A stretch of 64,000 nt of DNA, from the NCBI GenBank assembly GCA_036924085.1, contig JAVGWX010000018.1:18107464-18171463 (forward strand), in the 5' to 3' direction. This document shows positions 22,731-34,600 of the stretch, piece by piece. Under the pieces are notes generated by a model. It did no database searches. It saw only the letters and a list, made by a program, of their open reading frames with translations, and had not been told where the DNA came from. Made by a program: the position numbers and the translations under genes. The stretch is from Ariolimax columbianus (lineage: Eukaryota; Mollusca; Gastropoda; Stylommatophora; Arionidae). Each line of letters opens with the position of its first letter. The first letter of the stretch is position 1.

Positions 22731-23150
22731 AAGTATCATATGGCTTACTTTTTATTTGTGACATACTCATCAAACGAAATTACATTGCGCTGTTCTGCTA
22801 GGCATGTGACCATGTTCATTGGATTTTAAAAATTGCTCCTATTTAGTTTGCCTTCCTTAATCATTGGCTGTCACCAGAGTGCCAGCATGACAACATGTCT
22901 GATTGCATCTATTCCTACATTTTAAACTGTTCGACTTGAGGTGCCCTGCTGGTAGCTATGCTACTGCCAAAAAACTTGTTGACCACAATCTTCTCTAGAA
23001 CGACAAGATGGAGACTTTTCTTCTGATCTCAGAGAGTACAAGCTGTTTACACTTTTGTCTCAGTATCATATATGGGGTATTGTTTCTAGAGCTTCTTTTA
23101 AAAATCACATTCTACACTAGATTTGAGGACTCCACACTGATAGTCCCCTC
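22731..23150. other. intron stretch without recognised feature
   Basis: No coding frame, repeat unit or transposon motif recognised. Confidence 0.4.
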
Positions 23151-23420
23151 TAGCTACATACTCTCTTAACTTAAAAACTTAACGTCATTATACTGGTTTA
23201 GAAGAATGCAGAGTCTGTATACAACCAGTTTCTTTTACATTCACTTGATCTAAAAATCGTATGCGTATCCATTCTATTCTTGAGTGCATTAATTCACCCT
23301 GCCCTCACTATTTCGTGTGGCAATGCATTCCAAGCATTCTCCATTCTCTGAATAAAAAATATTTCCTGGTATCTCTCAGTGTGACACTTGTCCTGGTGTC
23401 ATTTCTTTCACACACGAACC
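23150..23420 (-). mobile_element. CR1/L2-type LINE 3' end fragment
   Basis: On the - strand the translation gives YQEIFFIQRMENAWNALPHE, then INALKNRMD, the common C-terminal signature of CR1/L2-type reverse transcriptase ORFs (FFSQR--N-WN-LP...FKNRLD). Further copies are at 45.6-45.8 and 55.5 kb. Confidence 0.7.
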
Positions 23421-23689
23421 CCTGTCAATGACCACACTAGAAGACTACAGCTTATGGGGTTTGCACATAATACCATTCGTTGTGTCCAAAATTCTACTGA
23501 GTGTGGAGTAGCATTCTGGGTTAAAAAGAAAGTCTTAAAACAACGATTGATTTGCCTATTAACTCCAAGTGAATCTTAGGGCCACCACTAAAGCTGACCC
23601 ATTTACAGGAAGCCAGTATCCATACATTTTCAGTGGCAGTTTTGTAGCAATCATTTACCCCATTCATAATACAGGAGTTTGGTTCAGTT

Positions 23690-24060
23690 CATGTGCCATC
23701 TCCACATCGAAGGTCGGCTGGTCAGTTCAGTTTAAGTGTGCCATCTCCACATCGAAGGTCGGCTGGTTAGTTCAGCTCAAGTGCCATCTCCACTTTGAAG
23801 GTTGTCTGCAATGAATCTCCAACATCCTCTTGGCATGATAGTGTAATTTGCCACGTTTTTCCCTGTCCATCTTTTGATGTTATCCTGCCATTTGTTCCTT
23901 TTCTGTCCTTGCCATGAGACGTCGCAGCAAGACTGGATGTGTAGATTTCTTGTTATCGCCAGGTGCTGTCGTTAGGTGGAACTTCTTGAGTGTGTCAGAG
24001 ATACCATTGACGTCATGACACCATTTGTCATGAAACCATTTTGTCATATCGGCACTATTT
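23690..24060 (-). mobile_element. probable LINE C-terminal fragment with a short triplication
   Basis: One - strand frame reads NKWQDNIKRWTGKNVANYT, resembling the last residues of RTE-type ORFs (RW-DNIKEWTG). Downstream, on the + strand, TGCCATCTCCACATCGAAGG occurs twice, with a third diverged copy, between 23,695 and 23,800. Confidence 0.45.
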
Positions 24061-24078
24061 CTCACTGCATAACCTGGT

Positions 24079-24360
24079 TTTTTTTTTTTTTTTTTTTTTT
24101 TTGTTTTTTTGTGCTGCGTTCGCCATATTTTATCTATTCCCCAAGGCGTGAGTGCGTTACACTGTAGTTTTTATTTTGCGCCTGTCGGCCCAGTGCATCC
24201 GACTTCAGCGTGCATTTTATGTAAGGGTCTGCTTCCTCCTGCATTTTCTAAGGGTTTGCTTCCCCGGGGTAACGGCCGGTGCTGTGATGGGGATCGAACC
24301 CAGCACCTTCTGGTTGTGAGCCGTGCCACTTAACCACTAGGCCACGCCGTCCCCATAACC
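24079..24360 (-). mobile_element. SINE-1 copy, best preserved tRNA-like head
   Basis: On the - strand the head is GGGGACGGCGTGGCCTAGTG, with a perfect pol III A box (TGGCCTAGTGG) and, about 44 bp later, a perfect B box (GGTTCGATCCC). The core GAAGTCGGATGCACTGGGCC and a long A tail (T run at 24,079-24,102) follow. It is the best reference copy for the family. Confidence 0.95.
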
Positions 24361-24772
24361 TGGGTTTGATTTTGTTTGTCCCGAATTTGTCATTTAGCTA
24401 TTACCTGTATATGTTTTCATCGACTTTCTCATCAAGTAAGATGTGTCAATTCTTGTTCTTAATTCATCCTACTCTTTCAGCCAGCTATGTCATGTATGAA
24501 ATATTCTTTATATCTGTATGCATAGCTCTTTCAGTACAGGAATTAAAAAGGGAATAACTCATCCCCACTAATCAGATGAAGACAAGCCCTCCTGGCAACC
24601 AGTCAAGCTTGGTAGAGATACTGGAGAAATAAGGATGGATTATAAATACAAACTTAAGTTCGTCTATTATCGCTGACATTTATAGATTCTTGTCTCCCAT
24701 TTTGACACAACCAAACTTATGGCAGCTCCGGCTTGTATTTTGTTTATAACAATTTTCTTTTATCTTAATCAG
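24361..24772. other. intron stretch, nothing recognised
   Basis: AT-rich intron sequence ending in the polypyrimidine tract of the candidate microexon. Confidence 0.4.
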
Positions 24773-24799
24773 GGATTTTAGGCATAGAGAAAGATTATT
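24773..24799 (+). CDS. ATP8A: candidate 27-nt ATP8A microexon
   Basis: Between the acceptor TTTTATCTTAATCAG and the donor GTAAGTTG lie 27 bases. They fit the phase of exon g (CG|G) and the next exon (TT|A) and give RDFRHRER and Leu. The length is a multiple of three, so the frame is kept with or without it. The encoded residues are as basic as the neighbouring tail. Support is splice signals and phase only. Confidence 0.55.
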
Positions 24800-25214
24800 G
24801 TAAGTTGTTTCATTTTAAACTGCTGTGGTTCTCTCTTTGGCTCTTGCAAGGCTTATTTTGTCCATGCTAAAATTTGTTCTTTTTTTTTAAATTTTAAATT
24901 GCTGAATTATTTTGTACAATGGGTGCTTATTTAAACAGGGTGAAGGTAATCCCGGAAGCAGATAATGCTGTCGGGGATGAAGTGTTACAGACCTCATTGA
25001 ACAGCTTTTGATGAGGTGGAGTGGGCAGTTCCTTTCCTTATTGTCTTATCTTCCCTAACTGTTGACTGGAGCATTTCTGTAACAAGTTAAACCTGACACT
25101 TTTGTCTTGGAAAGCGAATACTTTACCTCTTCACTGATTGGATGTTCTGGATACTTACACAAATAGTTTCATCATTTCTAAGCAGATTACCAGACATATG
25201 TGAATCATGGCTTA
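24800..25214. other. intron stretch, nothing recognised
   Basis: No repeat or exon signal recognised. Confidence 0.4.
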
Positions 25215-25520
25215 TAGGGCATGTAGCCTAGTTGACAGTGAGCTGGCTTGCTAGATTGGGATTACTGCGTGCCAGGGTTTGGATTCATGGACGGACAGAA
25301 ACAAATTCGGACCGCAGTTTGTGCCTGGTATAATCGCTCCTCCAGTCAACCCAACTGTAAATGGGTACCACCGTATGAGTTGGGGAAGGTAAAAACAGCA
25401 AGTAAGGGAACTGATGACCCCACCTCACATAAGGTTGCGGCTTAGTCCATGAAGAGTTGTCTTCATCACCGACGACAATTGTTGCCATGGGACTCACCGT
25501 TACCTTTTATGGACAGACAG
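25215..25520 (+). mobile_element. V-family SINE
   Basis: Head GTAGCCTAGTTGACAGTGAG with a weak B box (GGTTTGGATTC), core CAGTCAACCCAACTGTAAAT and 3' block CATCACCGACGACAATTGTT. The core and 3' block are shared with the copies at 7.2, 50.5 and 55.6 kb. Confidence 0.75.
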
Positions 25521-26359
25521 GATGTGCCGGATGAAAACCAGAGGGGTACACAGGCTGACCAGAATAAGACCACTTTAACCTTCCAAATATATTGTAAGAG
25601 GCAACTAAAGAGTATTGTGCTTAAGGCTAACAACCTCATCATGTGAATCCATTTCTGTTGAAACCACCACTACAAAATCTTGGAAGCAAGCTTCCTGTAA
25701 TCGGGTCAGCTGTATTGGTTTCCTTTATTTAACTTGGAGCAGAAAGGCGAATGAACAATTTAACTCAACATTACAACTGGTGAGAACTCTCAATCAATTG
25801 AACATATTCATCTCCTCTGTTGGCTCCATGAGAGAAACAGAGTGACAACATGGCCCTCTCCAGCCCAGGGATAAACTGCATGACAGTAAGGGAAACCTGA
25901 GATAGACCAACCTCCCAGTTTATAAGGGAAGTAGATGCAGACACCCAGTTTATGAGGCAAGCAGATGCAATTGTTTGAGAGCGAATGACGAAGAAGAAGA
26001 GGAATACACTTTAATTGGAATATTAGTGAATAACATTTCAAGATAATCAACATAAAAAAACACAAAATTCTACATGTGTACTTTCATGCATATTGCAAAA
26101 GACGACTAAAGAGGCTAGAAATCTCATCTTATAAAAGGAATTGTTACAGAAACCACCATTGTAAGGTAATATAAAAGTATGTTGATGCTCACAGGAGTGA
26201 AAGGTAGAAGAAAGGAAAAAACAAGGTAAAAATTCTTGAACTAAAAATCAAATGTAGAGAAAATGAATCATAGAACTGACTTTGCACCTGACCATCGCTC
26301 ATATGTGTCCAGTCTCTTTCATTGCTGAAAGTGCTATGAATTTCATGGCTCCCACAGTG
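25521..26359. other. intron stretch, mostly unassigned
   Basis: No coding frame. A GAAGAAGAAGAGG run at about 25,990-26,003 after GCGAATGACG could be the tail of a decayed GAA-tailed retroposon, but no body is recognisable. Confidence 0.4.
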
Positions 26360-26535
26360 GCTCTGAAATTTTTGTTGTCTTCAAGTACCAATTTACAGCT
26401 GGGTTGACTGGAAGATGTGTTTCATACCATGAAAAACCCCTCGACATGCCCAGCATGCCAAACTGAGCATGATGTGATTCGAACCTGGTAAGCTGGAATT
26501 ATAAACCGTGCTCACAATCCCTAGGCCACCGAATA
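26360..26535 (-). mobile_element. V-family SINE, - strand
   Basis: The + strand shows the complement of the core (TTTACAGCTGGGTTGACTGG) and then of a B box (GATTCGAACC at about 26,477) and an A-box region near 26,520 (CCCTAGGCCACC). Confidence 0.7.
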
Positions 26536-26773
26536 TAGAGAATGACAAGCAAGTACATGATAGTATTACATGAGCACAAATACAAAAGAAAACCAGAAAT
26601 AGACATTACTGCTGATAAAGTGAATAGGGACAGACAAGGTGACTAATTAATCAATCTAAAACAATTAAAATGCCAGGTGTTAATAAATGGTAAGCTGCTA
26701 GCAACAATAAGTGATGATATACAATACATTAAAATATTACACACATTCATTGGCAATTAAATCAATCATTTGG

Positions 26774-27130
26774 GATCAAGATGCTGAGCAGCGCAAGAGC
26801 TGCAGTGGTCAGCGATCCATAGCTGACTGCTAGCGTCAGGGCCAGCGAACCATAGCTGCCAAGACCCTTCTACGCCTCCATGCGGTGATCCTGGATAACA
26901 GGCTGCATCAGGGCAGACTGGCTAAGGAGAAGGGATCGAAGAGGGAATGCTAACCCGGTACTCAAAAAATGCTTGCTGAAGTCGGATGTGTTGCACCGAA
27001 AGGTGCAAATCTCGCAGCCCAGCTGTAAACTACGACACAACGCATTCCGTTCTCTGGACTACATTCTGCTACTTAAGCCCTTTCAGTGTTTGGTAGTGGG
27101 AGATTGAGAACGAACGAAGAAGAAGAAATA
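26774..27130 (+). mobile_element. X-family retroposon with 10-bp duplication
   Basis: A full-length X copy with tail GAACGAAGAAGAAGAAATA. AATCATTTGG occurs at 26,764-26,773 and 27,131-27,140. The length of 357 bp equals that of the copy at 15.05 kb. Confidence 0.92.
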
Positions 27131-27240
27131 AATCATTTGGATAACATAGAGACAATGTAAGCATGTGACAATGGATACAAAAAGAGCTCTATACAACATA
27201 TAAATGCTACCCACATTGTGCTATCAGAATTATACATTCA

Positions 27241-27665
27241 CTCACAAAGATAAAAGAAACATCGTAACAACAGAGATAAAAGAAACATCGTAACAACAGA
27301 GATAAAAGAAACATCGTAACAACAGAGATAAAAGAAACATCGTAACAACAGAGATAAAAGAAACATCGTAACAACAGAGATAAAAGAAACATCGTAACAA
27401 CAGAGATAAAAGAAACATCGTAACAACAGAGATAAAAGAAACATCATAACAACAGAGATAAAAGAAACATCGTAACAACAGAGATAAAAGAAACATCGTA
27501 ACAACAGAGATAAAAGAAACATCGTAACAACAGAGATAAAAGAAACATCGTAACAACAGAGATAAAAGAAACATCGTAACAACAGAGATAAAAGAAACAT
27601 CGTAACAACAGAGATAAAAGAAACATCGTAACAACAGAGATAAAAGAAACATCGTAACAACAGAG
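27241..27665. repeat. minisatellite, 26-bp unit
   Basis: About sixteen near-identical copies of AGATAAAAGAAACATCGTAA plus CAACAG. Because 26 is not a multiple of three, all three - strand frames cycle through the same peptide and stay open for up to 169 codons. The array abuts a LINE fragment on its right. Confidence 0.97.
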
Positions 27666-28030
27666 AGGATATGCCTGTGCAGAATGGTTGGAGTAACAAG
27701 AATGGATAGAATCAGAAATGAAGATATTAGGAGACGAAGTAGGTACAACACCAGTGCTAGACCTCATCGAGAGACAGCAAACCAAATGGTTTGGCCACGT
27801 GACACGAAATACACTAGAAAGTATCCCTCAGTAAGAAATGCTGTACAGATACAATAGATACAAAGCCAAGGGCCGGCCACGCAAAAGATGGATAGCAGAA
27901 ATAACATAAGCAGTGAAGCTCTCTATGCACAAAGCACATACTAAGGCTCAGTCAAGAAACCTCTTCATAACCTGGCACTGAAAGGCACAAGCAGGACAAA
28001 ATGGCGAAAGAAAGAAAGATAGAGACAATC
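27660..28030 (+). mobile_element. RTE-like LINE fragment, ORF C terminus
   Basis: Frames give CRMVGVTRMDRIRNEDIRRR, then TKWFGHVTRNTLESIPQ and KAKGRPRKRWIAEIT. This is the normal sequence of blocks after the RT thumb (C-R--G-T--DRIRNEDIR...WFGHV-R...GRPRKRW). Frameshifts are present. Confidence 0.75.
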
Positions 28031-28239
28031 AACATACAATACACTCTAAACTCAAAGGATATATTCATCAAATACCATCTACGTTTGAGGATAGACCTTA
28101 TCTGATATAGTGAATAGGGACAGACAAGGTTTCTGACAGACAGGGAAGGGCATACATGGCAACAGCCGCTAGTTAGAATGGAGATTGAGGCAGTGATTCT
28201 AGTTCTGAGGTAGCTATCTGAGATCTCTTAATGAGGACA

Positions 28240-28860
28240 GTCACCATGTCAGACTTTCAATTCTTGCTCAGGAAGGTACAAAGGCTTCACAGTCCAGACT
28301 GTTTACAGTCGACATGCGAAGAAGCTTGACCACTTCCATTTGGGCTGCCTAAGGAAACTGCTGAACATAAAATGGCAAGATAGGATCACAGATGTAGAAG
28401 TTCTCTCACCTGCTGGCATGACAAATCGCAGCTTAGATGGACTGGCCTTATTGTCCGCATGTCAGATGAGCGGCTTCAAAAGAAAAAATTATATGGCGAG
28501 CTTGAGTCAGGCAAGCGAGTTTGCGGTGGCCAAATAAAATGTTACAAAGACTCACTGAAAGCCTCATAGAACTACTACGACATTGACCCTGGTAATTGGG
28601 AGAGAACATTGCTGCTGATCGCTCTGCCTGGTGCGGCGCATATGGAGCAGACAAGAATCACTAAAGCTGCACGGAGATGAGTGACACGAAAGGCAAGAAG
28701 AGTTGCCTCTGTCTGATGGCCAGACAGTGTTACTCTGCCTTCAGTGTGACAGACGCTTTCAGGCTCGGATTGGTTTGATTAACCACGCACGAACCCACTC
28801 CAGGATTGACAGATGACAATGTGGTCCTCTTTGAAAACGATGGACAAACAACAACAACAA
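28240..28860 (+). mobile_element. RTE-type LINE 3' end encoding a terminal C2H2 finger
   Basis: HLGCLRKLLNIKWQDRITDV and EVLSPAGM open the fragment, followed by a frameshifted KLYGELESGKR block and then LLCLQCDRRFQARIGLINHA with RTHS. The last part is a C-x2-C...F...L-x2-H-x3-H zinc finger. The 3' end is ACAACAACAACAAAAGG. This finger-ended RTE family is common in invertebrate genomes. Confidence 0.85.
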
Positions 28861-28964
28861 AAGGCAAGGTTAGGTTATGGCATGGGTCGATAGTGGACAT
28901 AGAGGCATAGAACCTTCCAAAGGGCTTGTGTGGATCTACTTCCCTTGTCATACTGAGGTTTATG

Positions 28965-29300
28965 GTTGTTGTTGTTTAATGCACATGATGAGTATGTTTT
29001 CTCTTGTGTGCACCCTGAAAAGGGAGTGGGTTGTAATAGCTTTCCTCACACCCCAAGCATGCTGATGAAGGTTGATTGGGGTCTTCTGGTCTGTTTTACT
29101 ATGCTTGGCTTCATCTGCGTGACACTCACTACTATGCGGATCACGTTGTTAGCACATTGTTAGCCAGACTGCCATGAAACAGCCTGTTTCCAGGGAGAAC
29201 TGCGTGGAAGTGAGGTGGTGTCTTGATCAGTATGCTGCACCTGACCCTGACTAACATAGTCTGATCATAATGTTTTGCCTGACAAGACATTAGTCTCTTC
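28965..29300 (-). mobile_element. W-family copy, - strand
   Basis: GTTGTTGTTG at the left edge is the reversed tail. CACCCTGAAAAGGGAGTGG, GGCTTCATCTGCGTGACACT, CCATGAAACAGCCTGTTTCC and a single CCTGACCCTGACTAACATAG unit follow. That single unit is the ancestor-like form of the array at 13.5-14.3 kb. Confidence 0.88.
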
Positions 29301-29744
29301 TCACTGTGTTGTTCTGCATAAATGCATGTATTCTGAATGTACTAGAGATGCATTTTATGTGCTGGCAAACTCATTTGCTATGGGGTTGCAACATCATGAT
29401 GTAAAAACCATCATTGCTGAAACTATACTGTAAACAAATGTATTCAGGATTCCCTAAAAGCTGGTTACAGTAATCCAAGTGCAGGGCTGTACCTATATTC
29501 CACCATCTTGAGTGTTTTGATGATGATAATAATGATGAAACTCATTTATACTTTTGTTATTCAAATTTCTCTATTGGGAAACAATAATGAATTGTCTTTG
29601 TGATAGTCCAAGGAGAGAACCTGCCATTGTCATGTTTTTTGGACGCATTTTGTTGTTTTTCAGACCTGTTTTTAATGCAGGATTATCGTTGATGTGCCAC
29701 CATAAAGTTCACAGTTATTATTGGAATTTATTTCTGGGTTGAGC

Positions 29745-29885
29745 ATATTTGTGGCAAAGTGGATAGAGTGTATTTTGTGGTACAGGATCAGCTGTAATTC
29801 TTAGAAAAGCAGAGACCCAGTACATTAACACTTGATCTCTGACAGCATTGTCTACTCTGGGACTGCCCTTACCTTTTATCTTTAC
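29745..29885 (+). mobile_element. V-family SINE fragment (head and 3' block)
   Basis: A head-like AAGTGGATAGAGTG and the V 3' block (TAACACTTGATCTCTGACAG ... GGGACTGCCCTTACCTTT) are present. The middle core is missing. Confidence 0.5.
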
Positions 29886-29924
29886 ATCAGAGTAAATATG
29901 GCAGGGTGGATTGAGTGTGTGCTT

Positions 29925-30375
29925 GGTTCATGCCTGTTTAACACAAATGTAAAGTCTTTCCTGCTATATGGCTCTGAGACATGGCAAGTGATTAAGGGCA
30001 TCACATCTAGACTGCCGACCTTCGTTAACTAATGTCTCTGTGTTTGAAGGCCAGAGATAATGGCAAACACAGATCTGTTGAAAAGAACGTGACAACAACC
30101 AAGATAGAGGTAAAGTGGGATGGATAAGACACACTCTCAGAAATAAACAGGACAACAAAACCAGACATACACTTGATTGGAGCCCACAGGAAAAGAGTCG
30201 AGTGGGGAGGCCAAGAAACACATGGCAGCCAACAGTCAAGGAGGAAGTCAGTTTAATCGGTGTCTTGTGGGTAGAACTCAAGAAGGCTGCACGCAAATAG
30301 GAACAGATGGAGAGCATCTGTTGTGGCCCCGTGTTCTAAGGGGAACCAGACGGACACATAATGATGCTGATGATT
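29925..30375 (+). mobile_element. LINE-C fragment (RTE-like)
   Basis: SFLLYGSETWQVIKGITSRL, then GWIRHTLRNKQDNKTRHTLD and WSPQEKSRVGRPRNTWQPTV. It is the same family and region as 14.7-15.05 and 42.1-42.45 kb. Frames shift at least twice. Confidence 0.8.
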
Positions 30376-30706
30376 CTCTCGTGCAACATATGATTGTTTG
30401 TCGAAAGAAAGAACTCAAAACAGGATGTAATATACCAACCATCACCGTTACTAAGCCATCCAAAAAACAAAAATGATCAACAGTATGTTAATACCAATTC
30501 TTTGTTATCACTGTCGGCAATAGCCCCTAACCAAGGCACAATAATGAGAGATCGCAATATGCGAAATAAGATGAATACAAAAAATGATTAGGGTCACTAT
30601 CAGCGATGGTTGGAAATAAAGAAATCTGTAAATGAGAGGAATGGCATATATTATCAGATGGAAAATTAAATGATTTGGATGTATGACAAGAATGCTACAA
30701 AACTTA

Positions 30707-31400
30707 CATAAACTTACTTACTTACTTAGTCACTCCTCTTCTACCATGAGGTGTAGAGGTTTGCCAGAGAGAACGCCACACTGCTCTATCTGCCGTCTTT
30801 TTCCTGGCCTCTTTCCAATCCAGCCCTCTATCACTTAGGAACTGTCGTATGTTGTCTTCCCAACATACTTTGGGACGTCCTCGGGGTCTGCGTCCTTGAC
30901 TTTTTAATCTCCCATGACCGCTTTGGTATCCGATCTTCTTCCATTCTACAGACATGGCCAAACCACTGTGGTTGAGACCGCTCCACTCTGCAGGGGTTGA
31001 ACTTCAAGATTGCTACGTATTCTCTGGTTACAGATCTTGTCCCTTTTTGTCACCTGAACTGCCTTTCTTAGGTACCCCATTTCTGAAGTTTGTAATTGCC
31101 TTTCTTGGGCTGTAGTCATTGCCCATGACTCACATCCATATGTCAGGACAGGCACATAGGTCGAGTGGAATACATCCATCTTTGTTTTCCTGCTTATTTC
31201 TCTTTTACTGAGGAAACCTCTGTTTATTGCATGGAAAAGTCTACCTGCTGCCGCCCTTCGTGCAGTTAACTCCTCTTTGATTCCTCCCCTGCTGTCTGTT
31301 ACCACTCCTAGATATTTAAAGTTGCTGACCTGCTCCAATTCCTGATGTTCCCAGTGTTATCTGATGTCTCTTTTAATCTCTGGCGATCAAAATGGTTTTT
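30707..31400 (-). mobile_element. RTE-like LINE-G fragment with (TAAG)n tail
   Basis: The - strand gives VSNFKYLGVVTDSRGGIKEE, then VFHSTYVPVLTYGCESWAMT, RRPRGRPKVCWEDNIRQFL and DRAVWRSLWQT. The 3' end on this strand is (TAAG)n at 30,707-30,728. One frameshift near 30.95 kb separates two otherwise open frames of 130 and 79 codons, so it is younger than most fragments here. Confidence 0.85.
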
Positions 31401-31610
31401 GTTTTGGAGTTGCTGAAACTTACATTAACAAATATATATATATATGGATATGGCTAAGTAACAGCACTGGGGGAGAAAGAAAATGAAGCCTTTTATCAGG
31501 GACAAAGAACAGATGAAAAGCACCTCAGAAGTAAACAAAGACAATAGACAACCAATACAATATGTAAGGTGGCAGCCATTACCTAAAGAGGGACTGATAA
31601 TGTGTGATTT

Positions 31611-34600
31611 TTGGTATTCCAATTAGGACTGAGTAGCCTAACACACCACCTGCATGAAGGTAAGATTGACGTGGCATGTATCCAGGAAACGCACCTCAAC
31701 AATAACCATAAATTCTCAATCAGAGGATATCAGACCTTCCGTCTAGATAGAGAAGGCCACAAAGGAGGGGTCCTGATACTGACCAGAAACAGCATAGCGA
31801 GTAGCGCGGTACCTGTCAATCACACCGGACAAGCAGAAATTGTAGGAGTTGACATAATGGCTCAAGAGACGAAGCTCCGCATTTTCAATCTGTACGGACC
31901 ACCAAACAGAGACCTATCGCTCTCGAGTATGGAGGTCAGAGACTCCAACTGCATAGTAGTTGGAGATTTCAACAGCCACTCGGAGAGATGGGGATACTCT
32001 GACACAGACAGCAGAGGTGACGAAGTGGAAGATTGGGAGATAGATGCAAATCTCTCCCTAATCAATAGGCCGGAGGATAGCCCTAGCTTCTATTCAAGAA
32101 CATGGCATACCACCTCGACTCCAGATTTGGCCTTCTCCACACAGGACATACACCATAAAATAGACCGCCAGGTGCTAAACCAACTGGCAGGTAGCGACCA
32201 CAGGCCGATCAGGCTAACCATTGACATGGAAGTAGGCCCACAGGAAACAAAACCGCTCCCACGTTGGAATTACAAACGAGCCGACTGGGACAGATTTGCA
32301 ATCCTGACAGATGGGCTGTGTGAAACCATCAACACACGAAACACCAAAATGAAGCCCATGGTAGAGAGCCTAAGCAAGGCAATAATGCAAGCCGCCACTG
32401 AAACCATCCCAAGAGGAGCTAGGAAAAACTATAAGCCCTACTGGAATGATGAGTTGCAGAAAGTGGAAGATGCAGTAACAAATGCTAGGAACATGGCAGA
32501 ACGAGAAAAATCCATGGAGGCAAACATCGCCCTCAAAGCCGCCGCGGCGAAGTACAAACACACTCTCAAGCAAACAGCAAGAGAAAGCTGGAAAAATAAA
32601 ACGGAAAGTCTAAACCTGGACAAAGAAGGGAACAAGCTATGGAAGCTAGTCAGAGCCATGAACGACGAAACCCCGTCAAATAAACAAATTACTATCAAGC
32701 AGGGCGAGAACTTGATCACAGGTAAGAAAGCCGCAAACGCCTTTGTCGATCACTATGCCAGAGCAAACCACATCGAGGTCCCTGCAGATAAGCATACAGA
32801 CATTAGCGAAGAGCTAAAGGGACACGAAAACATAAATACGGCTCCCGAAGAGCACATGATGGCCAAACTAACAATGCGCGAAATGGAAGAGGCTATGAGA
32901 ACACTAAAGAAAAGGAAATCTCCCGGAAAAGACGGGATAACAAACGAAATGCTGATGGGGCTGGGCCAAACAGCGAAGAGGAAACTACTATCAGTCCTGA
33001 ACCAAAGCTAGAAAAGGGGTATTGTACCCCAGGCATGGAAAGATGCAATACTGGTACCAGTACCAAAAACAGGAAAGGATAAAACAGATCCAAATGGATA
33101 CAGGCCCATCAGCCTACTGAGCTGTGTCGGCAAGCTGATGGAACGGATGATAAACACCAGACTGATGTGGCATCTGGAAGAAAAACGAATACTAATTCCA
33201 CAGCAAGCCGGCTTTAGACAGCACAGATCCACTGAGGACCAGGTCATCCTCATAGCCCAGGAGATAGAAGATGCCTACCAGGCACAGAAACACACAGTAG
33301 CTGTTTGGGTGGATCTGGAAAAGCCATTTGACAAAGTCTGGAAGGACGGACTTAGAGTCAAGCTAAGAAGAAGTGATGTCTGTGGGAAGATGTACAAGTG
33401 GATCAACCACTACCTCAAACAAAGAACGGCCAGAGTCCAAGTACAAGGGCAGATGAGCAAAAAGGTGACACTCGAGCAGGGAGTACCCCAAGGGGGAGTA
33501 TTGTCACCCACACTCTTCCTGGTATATATAAACGATATTGCAGAGAATATACCGAGAAGAGTCCATAGCTCAATGTTTGCAGACGATCTGGCTATGTGGA
33601 CCTCTGAAAAGAATCTCACCATAGCAAGAAATCGGATGCAGACGGCCCTAACATCGCTGGAAGAGTGGGCGAACTCATGGCTGGTCAAAATAAACAAGGA
33701 GAAAACCACGTGCACGATATTCTCGCTCTCATTAAAACCCCAAAGTACCAAACTAAGCCTAAATGGCAAAATCCTGCAGCCAAACGACAACCCAACCTAT
33801 CTGGGAGTCACATTTGATCGGCGCATGACATGGAAAAGTCAGATTGAGAGAAACCGAATGAAAGCCAGAGAAAGAATGGCAATCATGAGGAAACTTGCTG
33901 GCACAAGCTGGGGAGCAGACGAAGGCATACTAAAGAAACTGTACACTGGAAGAGTGAGACCAGTTCTCGAGTATGGCATTGCGGCATGGACAACAGCAGC
34001 GAAGGCGAACTTCGATAAAGTTAACAAACTTCAAAACCAAGCCATGAGAATTATAACAGGTGGCATGAAGTCAACGCCAACTGTAGAACTTGAAAAGATT
34101 ACAAAACTGCAATCCATGACCGATAGAAGAGACTGCAGAGCCCAGCTGCAGTCAGAGAAACTCCGAAGACTGACGGACCATCCAATGTACCAGAGACTAA
34201 ACAATTTGGGAAATGGGAAACTAAAGCGGAGAAACTTTGCAGAAATAGCCAAAGCAAAGATGCACGAAGATCCCACAAACGCACAAACAACACCAAAACC
34301 CATCACTACTGTACGAAAACCTACCTGGAGGTAGGATATATTTCCAGAGGTGGTAGAAAATATACCAGGTATTGCAAACAAAAACTGCCAGACTGAAAAA
34401 GAAAGGAGAGACACTACCCTAAGCTTCATAACGAAAAGCTACCCAAGCATGGACTGGACCCATGCATACACCGACGGTTCTGTAACAAACACTACACAGA
34501 ACGGAGGGGCAGGAGCATTCCTGAACCTACCAAATGGCAGACAAATAACACTGTCATTCGCTACTGGTAAGTACACAAGCAATTTCAGAGCGGAGGCAGA

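Noticed and set aside
24290..24350. A tRNA gene, because perfect A and B boxes are present
   Set aside because: The tRNA-like part continues into the SINE-1 body and A tail and recurs at 15.7, 21.7, 46.8 and 52.9 kb; the arms do not form a convincing cloverleaf.
27238..27785. Long overlapping open frames on the - strand (up to 169 codons) rich in Phe, Leu and Cys
   Set aside because: They are translations of the 26-bp tandem repeat in all three frames; no start context, no domain and no splice support.
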